DNA from: Gammaproteobacteria bacterium
GTDB taxonomy: Bacteria; Pseudomonadota; Gammaproteobacteria; Steroidobacterales; XN24
Assembly (NCBI GenBank): GCA_029287575.1
Contig: JARFQW010000152.1
Span: 1-64,000 of the forward strand
Reading direction: 5' to 3'
DNA: 64,000 nucleotides
In this document: positions 54,123 to 63,330 of the stretch, in pieces
Position numbering within the stretch: the first letter of the stretch is position 1
How the letters are laid out: every line of letters begins with the position of its first letter
The notes under the pieces: generated by a model
Seen by the model: the letters and a program-made list of their open reading frames with translations, nothing else
Told to the model about the DNA's origin: nothing
The model's database searches: none
Made by a program: the position numbers and the translations under genes

Positions 54123-54474
54123 GGCGGGTTCAGTCCCTTGCGTATCCCCGGGCGGTCAAGCCCTGTCTGTCGTGTCTGCCGGAGCGGCGGCTCCTCGGTC
54201 CGGGGTTCCCGGAGCGGCCGATCCTGTTGCCGGGCTCTCTGCCGGAGCCTCGGCTTTGACCATAATATAGGGAAAGCCCCTGAAACAATACGTGATCGGG
54301 ATCTCGCTTCCACGCGTTCTTTCGGAGGTTCTCCGCCGGAAAATCCGGGCCGCCGGCATTGCCTCTTCAGGCATCCGGACCGCGGCGCCGGAACGAAAAA
54401 GAGCGCGCCCTCCGAAGAGGGCGCGCCCGCGGCAATCCTTGCCAGTTTCTTCCTTGAACTCGATGGTTCCTGCC
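54123..54474. other. pilA-pilB intergenic region
   Basis: Contains the strong pilA terminator (54395-54426). Between it and pilB is an A/T island on the minus strand (TATATTAT at 54262-54269) in otherwise GC-rich DNA, about 140 bases before pilB. It may be the pilB -10, but no good -35 is present. Several partial GCCGGAGC repeats occur at 54176-54250. Confidence 0.4.
54395..54426 (-). terminator. intrinsic terminator of pilA
   Basis: On the minus strand GCGCGCCCTC pairs with GAGGGCGCGC around TTCG, ending TCTTTTTC. Ten-pair stem, 48 bases after the pilA stop. It separates abundant pilin mRNA from pilBCD. Confidence 0.95.
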
Positions 54475-54924
54475 TTAGATGCGGCAGTTGGCCGGAACGT
54501 ACTTGTTGTCCGCGGCGGCGCTGACGGCACAGGCCCACTCGATCGGGCCGTCCGGCACGGTGCCCGCGGCAAGCGCGGCGCCGGTGGCCGTCGGCGTCAG
54601 GGTCAGGGCGACGTCCTTGGCGTTGGCGTTCATGGTGATGGAGATTTCGCCGCTACCGCCGTCAATAGCCATGGCGGCGACGTTCTCGGTGCCGGCAGCG
54701 GGGAAATCCCAGCCCTGGCCCAGATCGGCAACGGCCGAAGAGGCGTTCTCGGACACGGTGGACTTGGCGGACGCGGCCAGGGCCAGGCCCTCGGAAACAC
54801 GCGAGCGCACCAGGTAGTCCTGGTAGGCGGGCAGCGCGATGGCGGCCAGGATGCCGATGATCGCGACCACGATCATCAGTTCGATGAGGGTGAAACCCTG
54901 CTGCTTGCTGCGAATGTCGTTCAC
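54475..54924 (-). CDS. pilA: type IVa major pilin PilA
   Basis: Structural pilin. 149 aa with a 10-residue basic leader ending QQG, cleaved before [10 protein letters not shown]; mature Phe1 and Glu5 are present. The hydrophobic N-terminal helix is followed by a beta-rich head with a C-terminal disulfide loop (WACAV ... ANCRI). GTG start with an excellent AGGGAG ribosome site. Controlled by a sigma-54 promoter upstream, with pilR/pilS adjacent. Confidence 0.96.
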   Translation of the reverse strand: MNDIRSKQQGFTLIELMIVVAIIGILAAIALPAYQDYLVRSRVSEGLALAASAKSTVSENASSAVADLGQGWDFPAAGTENVAAMAIDGGSGEISITMNANAKDVALTLTPTATGAALAAGTVPDGPIEWACAVSAAADNKYVPANCRI

Positions 54925-54994
54925 TTGTCGTCTCCCTGAGAGAAAAATCTTGTTCGTCGGGTCACACGGCGATAGTTCGCCTGTGCCGGAGGTG

Positions 54995-55012
54995 TATCAA
55001 GGGTCGTGCCAA
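54995..55012 (-). promoter_or_regulatory. sigma-54 promoter of pilA
   Basis: Minus strand TTGGCACGACCCTTGATA. The -24 GG and the -12 dinucleotide are ten bases apart as required; the -12 reads GA rather than GC. Predicted start near 54985, leaving a 60-base leader to the pilA GTG. Confidence 0.85.
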
Positions 55013-55030
55013 CTCTTCGCAGGGCGATTG

Positions 55031-55043
55031 CAAGTAGTTGAAA
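55031..55043 (-). promoter_or_regulatory. IHF-like site upstream of pilA
   Basis: Minus strand TTTCAACTACTTG matches WATCAANNNNTTR at all but one position and is preceded by an A/T tract. It lies about -46 to -58 from the predicted start, between the -24 box and the upstream repeats, where IHF commonly bends DNA for sigma-54 activators. Confidence 0.65.
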
Positions 55044-55087
55044 AAAATAAGATTATTGCGACATTCCGGGCTCCCCGATGTGTCGGT

Positions 55088-55139
55088 AATCTGCGTCAGC
55101 CTGCTGCGGGTGAGGTCAGGAACTGACAATTTGCGTCAG
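55088..55139 (-). repeat. tandem 12-base repeats, putative PilR binding region
   Basis: AATCTGCGTCAG (55088-55099) and AATTTGCGTCAG (55128-55139) are direct repeats exactly 40 bases apart on the plus strand, centred near -109 and -149. TGTC motifs occur nearby on both strands (55059, 55081, 55124). Placement suits upstream activator sites for PilR. Confidence 0.6.
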
Positions 55140-55313
55140 TTTCTTGTTCGAACGACGCACCCGGGAAGCCCGCGTGGGCGGATGGCGACGGGAAATGACC
55201 TCCAACGCCGTTCCGCGGCGAGCGAAAGGGGCGGCAAGCCGTCTTTCGACGCGGCGCGTTTGCCGCGCTCAGCCGGAGTCGCCTGATGAGCCGGGCTTGC
55301 GGCTCGGCGGAGG

Positions 55314-56681
55314 CTATTCCAGACCCAGCTTCTTGATCCGGTAGCGCAGCGCCCGGAAGCTGATGCCCAGCAGTTTCGCGGCCTGGGTCTTGTTGTATCG
55401 GGTTTGCTCGAGCGCCTTGACGATGGCGTCGCGTTCCATTTCCTCCAGCTGGCTGCCGAGCGGCCCGCCGGGTCCGGCCTGCCCCGGCCCGGCCCCGGCG
55501 CCTGGCCCGGGTCCGGGACGCAGCTGGATGTCGTCGGCGTCGATCACGCCGTCGTCACACAGGGTCAGGGCCCGCTCGAGCACGTTTTCCAGTTCCCGGA
55601 CATTGCCGGGGAAGTGGTAGCTCCTTAAGGCTTCCCGGGCGGCGGGCGTGAGTTCCGTGCGCGCCAGGCCCATGCGCGGCCCCAGCCTGTCGAGCATGAA
55701 GCTGGCGAGTTCGAGCACATCTTCGCTGCGCTCCCTCAAGGGCGGGACACGAAGCTCGATGACGTTGATCCGGTAAAAGAGATCCTCCCGGAAGTCTCCC
55801 TGGGCCACCAGTTCGCCCAGGTCCTTATGGGTGGCGGACAAGAACCGCACATCCACCGGGACTTCCTTTACCGCGCCCACCGGTCTTACCGTGCGTTCCT
55901 GGATGACCCGCAGGAGCTTCACCTGCATATGCAGCGGCAGGTCGGCGATTTCGTCCAGAAACAGCGTGCCGCCCTCGGCCGACAGGATCAGGCCCTCCTT
56001 GTCCCCGGTCGCCCCGGTGAAGCTGCCCTTGGTGTGGCCGAACAGCTCGCTCTCCATGAGTTCGGACGGAATCGCCCCGCAGTTGACCGGGACGAACGGC
56101 CGGTCGGCCCGCGGCCCGGAATCATGGATCAGTTTTGCCACGAGCTCCTTGCCGGTGCCGGATTCGCCGCAGATATGCACCGGAGCCTGGCTGCGCGCCA
56201 CCTTGCCCACCATCCGGCGCACGCTTTCCATGGTGGCCGAGGATCCGATCAGGCCGCCTGCCTCGTCCGGCGACGCCCCCCGAACGCGCACCGCCGTGGC
56301 CACCAGCTTTCGCAGGTCGCCGACATCCAGGGGCTTGGACACGAAATCGAAGGCGCCGAGCTTCAGCGCCCGCACCGCGGACTCCACGTTGCCATGAGCG
56401 GTGATGACCGCGACCGGGGTTCCGGCGCTGTTGGCCTGCATCCATTCCACGAGTTCCAGGCCGTCGCCGTCCGGCAGGCGCATGTCCGTAAGACAAAGGT
56501 CATAGGTCGTTTCGCCGAGTCGTTCCCGGGCTTCGTTCAGATCCGCGGCCGTTGTCGGCGCCAGGTCCATCTGCTCCAGAGTCATGGCCAGCAGGTCGCG
56601 GATATCGGGCTCGTCATCGACGACGAGCACCCTGGCCCGGCTGGTGGCGGCGTTATCGCCTTTGGATTTCCTGATCGCCAC
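55314..56681 (-). CDS. pilR: sigma-54 response regulator PilR
   Basis: NtrC-type activator of pilA. 455 aa: receiver domain (15-130) with phospho-acceptor Asp66 in LTDMRLP; AAA+ domain (about 145-375) with GESGTGKE Walker A and GSFTGA, the sigma-54 contact loop (Ser in place of the usual Ala, as in pseudomonad PilR); and a Fis-type helix-turn-helix at the C-terminus (NKTQAAKLLGISFRALRYR). A Gly/Pro/Ala linker separates the last two. GTG start overlapping the pilS stop by one base. Confidence 0.95.
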   Translation of the reverse strand: MAIRKSKGDNAATSRARVLVVDDEPDIRDLLAMTLEQMDLAPTTAADLNEARERLGETTYDLCLTDMRLPDGDGLELVEWMQANSAGTPVAVITAHGNVESAVRALKLGAFDFVSKPLDVGDLRKLVATAVRVRGASPDEAGGLIGSSATMESVRRMVGKVARSQAPVHICGESGTGKELVAKLIHDSGPRADRPFVPVNCGAIPSELMESELFGHTKGSFTGATGDKEGLILSAEGGTLFLDEIADLPLHMQVKLLRVIQERTVRPVGAVKEVPVDVRFLSATHKDLGELVAQGDFREDLFYRINVIELRVPPLRERSEDVLELASFMLDRLGPRMGLARTELTPAAREALRSYHFPGNVRELENVLERALTLCDDGVIDADDIQLRPGPGPGAGAGPGQAGPGGPLGSQLEEMERDAIVKALEQTRYNKTQAAKLLGISFRALRYRIKKLGLE

Positions 56682-58348
56682 TACGTCTCCCAGCGCTGGG
56701 GATCGGCAAAGATAATACGAAATACGCTACCGCCGCCTTCCCTGGGCTCATAAAGCAGCGCCGCGCCGTTGGAGCCGCAGAGCTCCCGGCAGATAAACAG
56801 GCCCAGGCCGCTGCCGCCGTCACCGCTGCGGCCTCTATAGAACGGCTCGAATATCCGGTCGGAGGATTCAGCGGACACTCCCGGCCCCCGGTCGCGCACT
56901 TCCAGAAACGGCCGGCCGGTCCCGGCCCGGCGCCCGCTGACGAGTTCGATCATGATCGCGATGGTCGTGCCGCCCGGTTCGCCGTTTCCGCCGGCTTCCG
57001 GCATCCCGTAGCGGACGGCATTCTCGCAGAGGTTCCAGAGAATCTGGTGCAGATGGTCCCGGTCCATCCGTACCTCCAGCTCCGGGTCCGCGTTCTCGAT
57101 CACGAGCGCGGACTCGGGAAACTGCATGGTGGCCGCGAACTCGGCGCGAAACTGGGCCAGCCATTCGGGCAGATCCAGGCGCTCAGGGCGCGTGGTCTCG
57201 CGCCGCGACAGCTGCAGGACGTTGTCCACGATCTTGCCGACCCGCTTGGCGTTGGCGACGACGATGCCGGCGAGTTTCTGCTCGCTATCACCCAGCTGCG
57301 CCGACTCCGCGAGAAGCTGGCCGGCGTGACTGACCGCACCGACGGGATTGCGTATCTCGTGGGCGATACTCGCCGACAGTCGGCCAAGGGCCGCCAGTTT
57401 GGTCTGCTGGACCTTTTCGGCCACCACCGATACGTCCTCGAGGAAAATCAGGATGGCCCCGCTGCGGGGCCGGCCGATCGGTGCGAAATAGGGGTTGATC
57501 ATCGTGCTGCCGTCGGCGGCGGCAAATGCCGGAGGCGTCTCGCTGGTGCCTTCCCTGCGCCACAGGGCCGCGTACTCGGAAAGGTACTGGGAGACGTCCT
57601 TGAGGTGCAGGCCGCGCCGGGTGGCGTCGGTACCCAGGTATTTGGCGGCGGCCTGGTTCATCAGGCGGATCCGGTCGTCGCCATCGACGACGATGATGCT
57701 TTCGCGCAGGTTCTGGATGATGTACTGGTTGAGCTGGGCGAGGTTCTCCAGGTCCACGCTGCGCTGACGGGCCAGCGCCTCGTTCTCCTGGATGCGCCGG
57801 GCCAGCGGGTTCACGGCCAGGCCGATAAACATGAGGATGGCGCCCAGCACGCCGGCCGGCATCATCGAGTCCAGCGTGGCTTCGCCGCTGGCCACCAGGA
57901 CGTACTGCTGGGCCAGCATCGCCAGGGCCGCGGCGGACGCCAGAGTCAGCGAACGCTGTCTCGAGCTGATCAGGCCCAGTGCGCCGATCGTGATCACCAG
58001 CAGGTTGCCCAGTCCGGTGCCCCATCCGGTCGCGTGGACCAGCAGGCTGACCACCGTTATGTCGACGGTGGCCTGGATCAGGATCTGGGCACTGACGGAC
58101 GGCCAGCGCTGGGTGACCGCAAAGTCGTTGATCGCGGCAAAGACGAACGCCGCCAGCGTGGTCGCGAAGAACAGCTCCGGGCGGGCCTGGCCGATGAGGT
58201 GGGGCTTCTCCGGGTAGAGAAAGAGCGCCAGGAGGAAGATTGCCGCCAGCATCCGGAAGACGTTGAGCAGCCGCAGAACCCGCCAGGAGAACTCCGGGGC
58301 GGTGATGTCCGGGGGGCCCGGCTCGATCAGGGGGGTGGCAGACGACAT
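56681..58348 (-). CDS. pilS: sensor histidine kinase PilS
   Basis: Membrane sensor kinase partnering PilR. 555 aa: six hydrophobic segments (about 30-180), PAS domain (about 205-310), HisKA with phospho-acceptor His330 in SIAHEIRNPVGA, and an HATPase domain with NAVRYG, DRGPGV and GSGLGLFI. In Pseudomonas PilS senses PilA in the membrane. Start at ATG 58348; the open frame continues upstream through a region with no family similarity. Confidence 0.94.
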   Translation of the reverse strand: MSSATPLIEPGPPDITAPEFSWRVLRLLNVFRMLAAIFLLALFLYPEKPHLIGQARPELFFATTLAAFVFAAINDFAVTQRWPSVSAQILIQATVDITVVSLLVHATGWGTGLGNLLVITIGALGLISSRQRSLTLASAAALAMLAQQYVLVASGEATLDSMMPAGVLGAILMFIGLAVNPLARRIQENEALARQRSVDLENLAQLNQYIIQNLRESIIVVDGDDRIRLMNQAAAKYLGTDATRRGLHLKDVSQYLSEYAALWRREGTSETPPAFAAADGSTMINPYFAPIGRPRSGAILIFLEDVSVVAEKVQQTKLAALGRLSASIAHEIRNPVGAVSHAGQLLAESAQLGDSEQKLAGIVVANAKRVGKIVDNVLQLSRRETTRPERLDLPEWLAQFRAEFAATMQFPESALVIENADPELEVRMDRDHLHQILWNLCENAVRYGMPEAGGNGEPGGTTIAIMIELVSGRRAGTGRPFLEVRDRGPGVSAESSDRIFEPFYRGRSGDGGSGLGLFICRELCGSNGAALLYEPREGGGSVFRIIFADPQRWET

Positions 58349-58387
58349 GCGTGGGCGACGTGGCGTTGGTTCATGGGGTTTTGCGGA

Positions 58388-58409
58388 ATCCGGATCCGAA
58401 ATCCGGATC
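58388..58409. repeat. tandem ATCCGGATC palindromic repeats
   Basis: ATCCGGATC occurs at 58388-58396 and 58401-58409, 13 bases start to start. Each contains the eight-base palindrome ATCCGGAT. They lie 40 bases upstream of pilS and upstream of the sucC promoter in the divergent gap. Confidence 0.5.
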
Positions 58410-58465
58410 GGCAGCCGGCGGACCGGCTCATTCTGAAGAGCCGCCGGGCCCGGAGCAAGGCGCTT

Positions 58466-58494
58466 TTGCCTAATGCGGCCGATTGGCCCAAAAT
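58466..58494 (+). promoter_or_regulatory. candidate sigma-70 promoter for sucCD
   Basis: TTGCCT and CAAAAT with a 17-base spacer, 70 bases before sucC. Both boxes match four of six consensus positions. Confidence 0.4.
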
Positions 58495-58563
58495 ACGCGC
58501 CCCGACTTCGGCGGGATCTCGTCCGCCGGGTGTCCTGCCCACCAGCCGCATGTTGGAGCCGGC

Positions 58564-59718
58564 ATGAATCTTCACGAATACCAGTCAAAGCAGCTTTTTT
58601 CGGAATACGGCATCCCGGTGCCGCACGGCATTGCCGCCCGGACCGCCGACGATGCGGCCAAGGCCGCGCAAGACATCGGCGGCGATCTCTGGGTCGTTAA
58701 GGCCCAGGTACACGCCGGCGGCCGCGGCAAGGCCGGCGGGGTCAAGCTCTGCGAAACCCCCGCCGCGGCCGGCGAAGCAGCCGAAGCGATGCTGGGCTCC
58801 ACGCTCGTGACCCCGCAGACCGGCGCCGAAGGACTGCCGGTCAATGCAGTGATCGTCGAGGCGGGCTCCGGCATCGCCCGTGAGCTCTATCTAAGCCTGG
58901 TGGTCGACCGGGCCCATGAGCGGGTCGTGTTCATGGCCTCGGCCGCCGGCGGCATGGACATCGAGGAAGTTGCTGCCGCGACCCCGGAGAAGATCTTCAC
59001 CGTGGCGGTCCATCCCGCCGCGGGCCTGCAGCCCTACCAGGCCCGCCGGCTTGCATTCGGTCTGGGCCTGGAAGGCGACCAGATCAAGCAGTTCGTCAAG
59101 ATCGTTCAGGCGCTCTACAAGCTGTTCATCGAGCGCGATGCGAGCCTGGTCGAGATCAATCCCCTGATCGTGACGAACGACGGCGACGTGGTCGCTCTGG
59201 ACGCCAAGATCAACATCGAGGACAACGCCCTGTTCCGGCAGCCCAAGCTGCGGGAATGGCGTGATCCGTCCCAGGAAGACGAGATGGAGAACCGGGCCAG
59301 TGCCCACGACCTCAACTACGTTTCCCTGGACGGAGACATCGCCTGCATGGTCAACGGCGCGGGCCTGGCCATGGCGACCATGGACCTCATCAAGCTGCAT
59401 GGCGGCGAGCCCGCCAACTTCCTGGACGTGGGCGGCGGTGCGACCGCCGAGCGGGTGGCCGAGGCCTTCAAGCTGATCCTGTCCAACAAGAACGTCAAGG
59501 CAATCCTCGTCAACATCTTCGGCGGCATCGTGCGCTGTGACCTCATCGCCGAGGGCGTCATCGCCGCCGTCAAGGAAGTGGGCGTCGAGGTGCCGGTCGT
59601 GGTTCGCCTCGAGGGCACAAATGTGGACAAGGGCCGCGAACTGCTTGCTTCCAGCGGGCTGGACATCATTGCCGCCACGGACCTTACCGACGCCGCCAAG
59701 AAGGCGGTGGCCATCTGA
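58564..59718 (+). CDS. sucC: succinyl-CoA synthetase beta subunit
   Basis: ADP-forming succinate-CoA ligase beta subunit: ATP-grasp nucleotide binding and part of the TCA cycle step succinyl-CoA to succinate. 384 aa. [20 protein letters not shown] is the family N-terminus; [17 protein letters not shown] binds nucleotide and [17 protein letters not shown] is near the C-terminus. ATG 58564 has GGAG upstream. Nineteen bases precede sucD. Confidence 0.98.
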   Translation: MNLHEYQSKQLFSEYGIPVPHGIAARTADDAAKAAQDIGGDLWVVKAQVHAGGRGKAGGVKLCETPAAAGEAAEAMLGSTLVTPQTGAEGLPVNAVIVEAGSGIARELYLSLVVDRAHERVVFMASAAGGMDIEEVAAATPEKIFTVAVHPAAGLQPYQARRLAFGLGLEGDQIKQFVKIVQALYKLFIERDASLVEINPLIVTNDGDVVALDAKINIEDNALFRQPKLREWRDPSQEDEMENRASAHDLNYVSLDGDIACMVNGAGLAMATMDLIKLHGGEPANFLDVGGGATAERVAEAFKLILSNKNVKAILVNIFGGIVRCDLIAEGVIAAVKEVGVEVPVVVRLEGTNVDKGRELLASSGLDIIAATDLTDAAKKAVAI

Positions 59719-59737
59719 ATCGTATCGGGACCCAGAC

Positions 59738-60610
59738 ATGAGCATCCTCGTCAACAAGGACACCAAGGTCATCTGCCAGGGCTTTACCGGCCGCCAGGGC
59801 ACCTTTCATTCCGAGCAGTGCCTCGAGTACGGCACGCGGCTGGTGGGCGGCGTGACCCCCGGGCGCAGCGGCGAGACCCACCTGGGCCTGCCGGTGTTCG
59901 ACACCGTGCATGACGCCGTCGCGGACACGGGCGCGGAGGTCAGCATGATCTACGTGCCGGCGCCGTTTGCCGCCGATGCGATTCTGGAAGCAGCCGACGC
60001 CGGTATCGGCCTGATCGTGTGCATCACCGAGGGTATCCCGGTCATGGACATGGTGCGGGTCAAGTCGGCTCTCGCCGAGCGCGACTGCCGGCTGATCGGC
60101 CCCAACTGCCCCGGCATCATCACGCCCGGCGAAGCGAAGATCGGCATCATGCCCGGCTTCATCCACCAGCCGGGCAAAGTCGGCATCGTGTCCCGGTCGG
60201 GCACCCTGACCTACGAAGCCGTCTACCAGACCACCCAGACGGGTCTCGGCCAGTCCACCTGCGTGGGAATCGGCGGCGACCCGGTCCGGGGCATGGACTT
60301 CATCGACTGCATGGAACTCTTCGAGGCAGATCCGGCCACCGAAGGCATGATCATGGTCGGGGAGATCGGCGGCAGCGACGAAGAGGCCGCCGCCGAATAC
60401 ATCCAGGCCCATGTAACCAAGCCGGTGGTCGCCTACATCGCCGGCGTGACCGCGCCTCCCGGCAAGCGCATGGGGCATGCGGGCGCCATCATCTCCGGCG
60501 GCAAGGGAACGGCCGGGGAGAAGTTCGCGGCGCTGGAAGCCGCCGGCGTTACCACCGTGCGATCACCGGCGGAGCTGGGCAGCGCCATCACCGAACGTCT
60601 GGGCGGCTGA
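59738..60610 (+). CDS. sucD: succinyl-CoA synthetase alpha subunit
   Basis: CoA-binding alpha subunit carrying the phosphorylated histidine. 290 aa. [12 protein letters not shown] and [18 protein letters not shown] at the N-terminal Rossmann domain; active His in [19 protein letters not shown] chosen to match the family N-terminus [14 protein letters not shown]. Confidence 0.98.
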   Translation: MSILVNKDTKVICQGFTGRQGTFHSEQCLEYGTRLVGGVTPGRSGETHLGLPVFDTVHDAVADTGAEVSMIYVPAPFAADAILEAADAGIGLIVCITEGIPVMDMVRVKSALAERDCRLIGPNCPGIITPGEAKIGIMPGFIHQPGKVGIVSRSGTLTYEAVYQTTQTGLGQSTCVGIGGDPVRGMDFIDCMELFEADPATEGMIMVGEIGGSDEEAAAEYIQAHVTKPVVAYIAGVTAPPGKRMGHAGAIISGGKGTAGEKFAALEAAGVTTVRSPAELGSAITERLGG

Positions 60611-60659
60611 GGCCGGCCCGGGCCCGCGCCTGACACCATCGAACCCCGCGCGTTCCGAC

Positions 60660-62369
60660 ATGGCTGACCCCAACATGGCCCGGCAGGACGATCGGGACCT
60701 GATCGTCGGCAGCGTGCATCCGAAACCCGGGGCCGCGCTTCGCGTCGCCCTCGCGCAGATGAATCCGGTGGTCGGCGATGTGGAACGCAACACCGACCGG
60801 GTGCTGAGGCTCGCCGCCCTGGCGCGGGACGAGCTGTACGCGGATCTCATCCTGTTTCCGGAACTCGTCATCTGCGGGTACCCACCCGAGGACCTGCTGC
60901 TACACCGCGGCATGCAAAAACAGGTGGACGATGCCCTGGAGCGGATTCGCCGCGGCCTGGACGGTATCGCAGCGCTCGTGGGTTACCCGGAATATGACGG
61001 TGAGCAGATCTATAACAGCGTCGGGCTGGTGGCGGACGGAAAGCTGACCGCGAGCTACCGTAAGCAGTGCCTGCCCAACTACGGGGTTTTCGACGAAAAA
61101 CGGTATTTCACCGCGGGCACGGAGCCGACGGTCGTGAATCTGAACGGCCATCGCCTGGGCCTGACCATCTGCGAGGATGTCTGGGAGATGCCGCCGGCCC
61201 TGCGGACCCGCGACGCCGGCGCCGAGGTCTTGCTGGCGATCAACGGATCTCCCTACGACACGACCAGCTCGGCGCGCCGAGCCCGCGTGCTGGCGGACCG
61301 CGTCGCGGAGACCGGCCGGCCGTTGGTCTACCTGAACATGGTCGGCGGCCAGGACGAGCTGATATTCGACGGCGGCTCCCAGGCCTTGAACCGCGATGGC
61401 TCAACCGTCTTCCAGGCGCCGATGTTCGAAGAGGGGCTGTATGCCCTGGATATCGCCCGGGACGCGGAAGGTTCCACCGTGGTGCCGGCCGGACCGCACA
61501 CGCCCGCCCCGCTGCCGGATCACGTGGAGGGCGTCTACCGGGCCCTGGTCCTGGGGACCCGCGACTACGTCACCAAACACGGCTTTCCCGGCGTGGTCAT
61601 CGGCCTCTCCGGCGGCATCGACTCGGCGCTGACGCTGGCGATCGCGGTCGATGCCCTGGGCGCGGACCGCGTCCGGACGGTCATGATGCCGACCCGCTAT
61701 ACCCGGGACATCAGTCTCGCCGACGCCCAGGCCATGGCCGACGGTCTCGGGGTTCGCTACGAGGTGATTTCCGTCGAGCCCATTTTCGATTCCGTGCTGG
61801 CGGCGCTGTCGGAGGCCTTTGCGGGCACGCAGCCCGACGCCACCGAAGAGAACATCCAGTCCCGGGCCCGGGGCATTATTCTCATGGCGATCTCCAACAA
61901 GTTCGGCTCCATGGTGCTGACCACCGGCAACAAGAGCGAAATGGCCGTGGGTTACGCCACGCTCTACGGTGATATGGCTGGCGGGTTTGCGCCGATCAAG
62001 GACTGCAGCAAGACGCTGGTGTACAAGCTGTCCCGTTACCGCAACGGGATTTCGGGCGTCATCCCCGAGCGGATCATCGAACGCCCCCCTTCCGCGGAAC
62101 TGGCTCCCGACCAGGTCGACACCGATTCCCTGCCACCCTACGAGGTGCTGGATCCGATTCTCGAAGCCTTCATCGAAGAAGACTGCAGCGTGGACCAGAT
62201 CGTCGAGCGGGGCTATGACCGGGCCACCGTGGGCCGGGTGCTGGGCCTGGTGAAACGCAATGAATACAAGCGCCGGCAGGCGCCCCCCGGGATCCGGATC
62301 AGTCGCCGGGCCTTTGGCCGCGACTGGCGTTATCCGATCACCTCGGGCTACGGATTCGAGCCCCGCTGA
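60660..62369 (+). CDS. nadE: glutamine-dependent NAD+ synthetase
   Basis: Final step of NAD synthesis. Two domains: an N-terminal nitrilase-type glutaminase (about 22-280) with catalytic Glu in LFPELVICGYPPEDL, Lys in RKQCLPNYGVFDEKRYF and Cys in GLTICEDVWEM; and a C-terminal ammonia-dependent synthetase (about 310-565) with P-loop SGGIDSAL. 569 aa from ATG 60660; ATG 60675 is equally possible, and the extra N-terminal 20 residues are unusual for the family. Fifty bases after sucD, possibly cotranscribed. Confidence 0.95.
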   Translation: MADPNMARQDDRDLIVGSVHPKPGAALRVALAQMNPVVGDVERNTDRVLRLAALARDELYADLILFPELVICGYPPEDLLLHRGMQKQVDDALERIRRGLDGIAALVGYPEYDGEQIYNSVGLVADGKLTASYRKQCLPNYGVFDEKRYFTAGTEPTVVNLNGHRLGLTICEDVWEMPPALRTRDAGAEVLLAINGSPYDTTSSARRARVLADRVAETGRPLVYLNMVGGQDELIFDGGSQALNRDGSTVFQAPMFEEGLYALDIARDAEGSTVVPAGPHTPAPLPDHVEGVYRALVLGTRDYVTKHGFPGVVIGLSGGIDSALTLAIAVDALGADRVRTVMMPTRYTRDISLADAQAMADGLGVRYEVISVEPIFDSVLAALSEAFAGTQPDATEENIQSRARGIILMAISNKFGSMVLTTGNKSEMAVGYATLYGDMAGGFAPIKDCSKTLVYKLSRYRNGISGVIPERIIERPPSAELAPDQVDTDSLPPYEVLDPILEAFIEEDCSVDQIVERGYDRATVGRVLGLVKRNEYKRRQAPPGIRISRRAFGRDWRYPITSGYGFEPR

Positions 62370-62411
62370 AGCGAAGCTGCCGGCCGGGCCGCGCCGTTAT
62401 CGAAACGGACC

Positions 62412-63254
62412 TCAGCGTTTCCAGGGCAGCCAGGCCCAGCCCTGGCCGCCGGGGCGGGTGCCGTAGGCGAACGCCTCGTCCGGATAGTTTTCCTCGAGCA
62501 CTTTCATGGCGTCGGCCGAGAGTTCCTCGAGCTCGAGCTCGTCGTAGCAGCGAACCAGCAGCTGCAGGGCCTGAACCACCGACGGGGTTTCCTGGTAGGT
62601 TTCCAGCACGTACTTGGCCCGGTTCGCCGCCGCCACGTAGGCGGTCCGGCGCACGTAATAGTCCGCTACCCAGATCTCATACTCGGCGAGCCGGTTGCGC
62701 AGATACACCATGCGCTGACGGGCGTCGGGTGCATAGGGGCTGTCGGGGTAGGTCTGCACCAGCTGGGAGAATGCGTTGAAGGAGTCCATGAGCTGACCCG
62801 AGGGACGCTTGGCCAGGTCGATGCGAAAGAACTTCTCCATCGGCCCCCGTTCGCGCTCGAAGTTGACCAGACCCTCGATGTAATAGGTGTAATCCACCCG
62901 GGGATGGGTCGGATTCTCCCGGCGGAACACCTGGGCTTCCTCGACGGCCTGTTCGCCCTGGTCGGCCCGGTAATAGGCGTACATCAGGTCCAGCTGGGCC
63001 TGGCGGGCGTAGTCCGAGAATGGAAAGAACGCCTGCAGATTCTCGTAGTAGCGTATGGCAATGGGCCAGTTACCGGCGCTGATGCTCTTGTTCGCCCGCT
63101 CATACATGCGCCGGGCGTCCTCGTCGGGGTCGATCACCACGTCGTCGTCCCCGCCGAACCAGGAGCAGCCCGCCGAAAACAGGATCGCCGTGAACAGCAG
63201 CAACCCCGAGGCTGTCCGGAGCGGGAATCGTTGGCGGATATGACGTTGGAACAT
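62412..63254 (-). CDS. bamD: outer-membrane assembly lipoprotein BamD
   Basis: Essential lipoprotein of the BAM complex that folds outer-membrane proteins. 280 aa. Lipobox SAGC with Cys30. Five TPR-like repeats follow, including NWPIAIRYYENLQAFFPFSDYARQAQLDLMYAYY and the Pro/Tyr-rich TYPDSPYAPDARQRM. Convergent with nadE and divergent from rluD, as in E. coli and Pseudomonas. Confidence 0.96.
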   Translation of the reverse strand: MFQRHIRQRFPLRTASGLLLFTAILFSAGCSWFGGDDDVVIDPDEDARRMYERANKSISAGNWPIAIRYYENLQAFFPFSDYARQAQLDLMYAYYRADQGEQAVEEAQVFRRENPTHPRVDYTYYIEGLVNFERERGPMEKFFRIDLAKRPSGQLMDSFNAFSQLVQTYPDSPYAPDARQRMVYLRNRLAEYEIWVADYYVRRTAYVAAANRAKYVLETYQETPSVVQALQLLVRCYDELELEELSADAMKVLEENYPDEAFAYGTRPGGQGWAWLPWKR

Positions 63255-63305
63255 TCGGCTTCAGCGGCGGGTGGGCCGGTTGGCGGCGCCCCGGCGAAGC
63301 GCGGC

Positions 63306-63311
63306 ATTATA
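63306..63311 (-). promoter_or_regulatory. -10 element for bamD
   Basis: Perfect TATAAT on the minus strand, 52 bases before the bamD start, in the 76-base gap shared with rluD. No recognisable -35 at 16-18 bases. Confidence 0.4.
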
Positions 63312-63330
63312 GCGTAAACTCGCGGCCATC

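Larger units (their letters stand above)
54925..55313. other. pilR-pilA intergenic region
   Basis: This 389-base gap holds the pilA sigma-54 promoter, an IHF-like site and the 40-base-spaced repeats. The half nearest pilR (55140-55313) has GC-rich inverted repeats, such as GAGCCG/CGGCTC near 55288-55305, but no T-run, so a pilR terminator is not proven. I see no gene. Confidence 0.6.
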
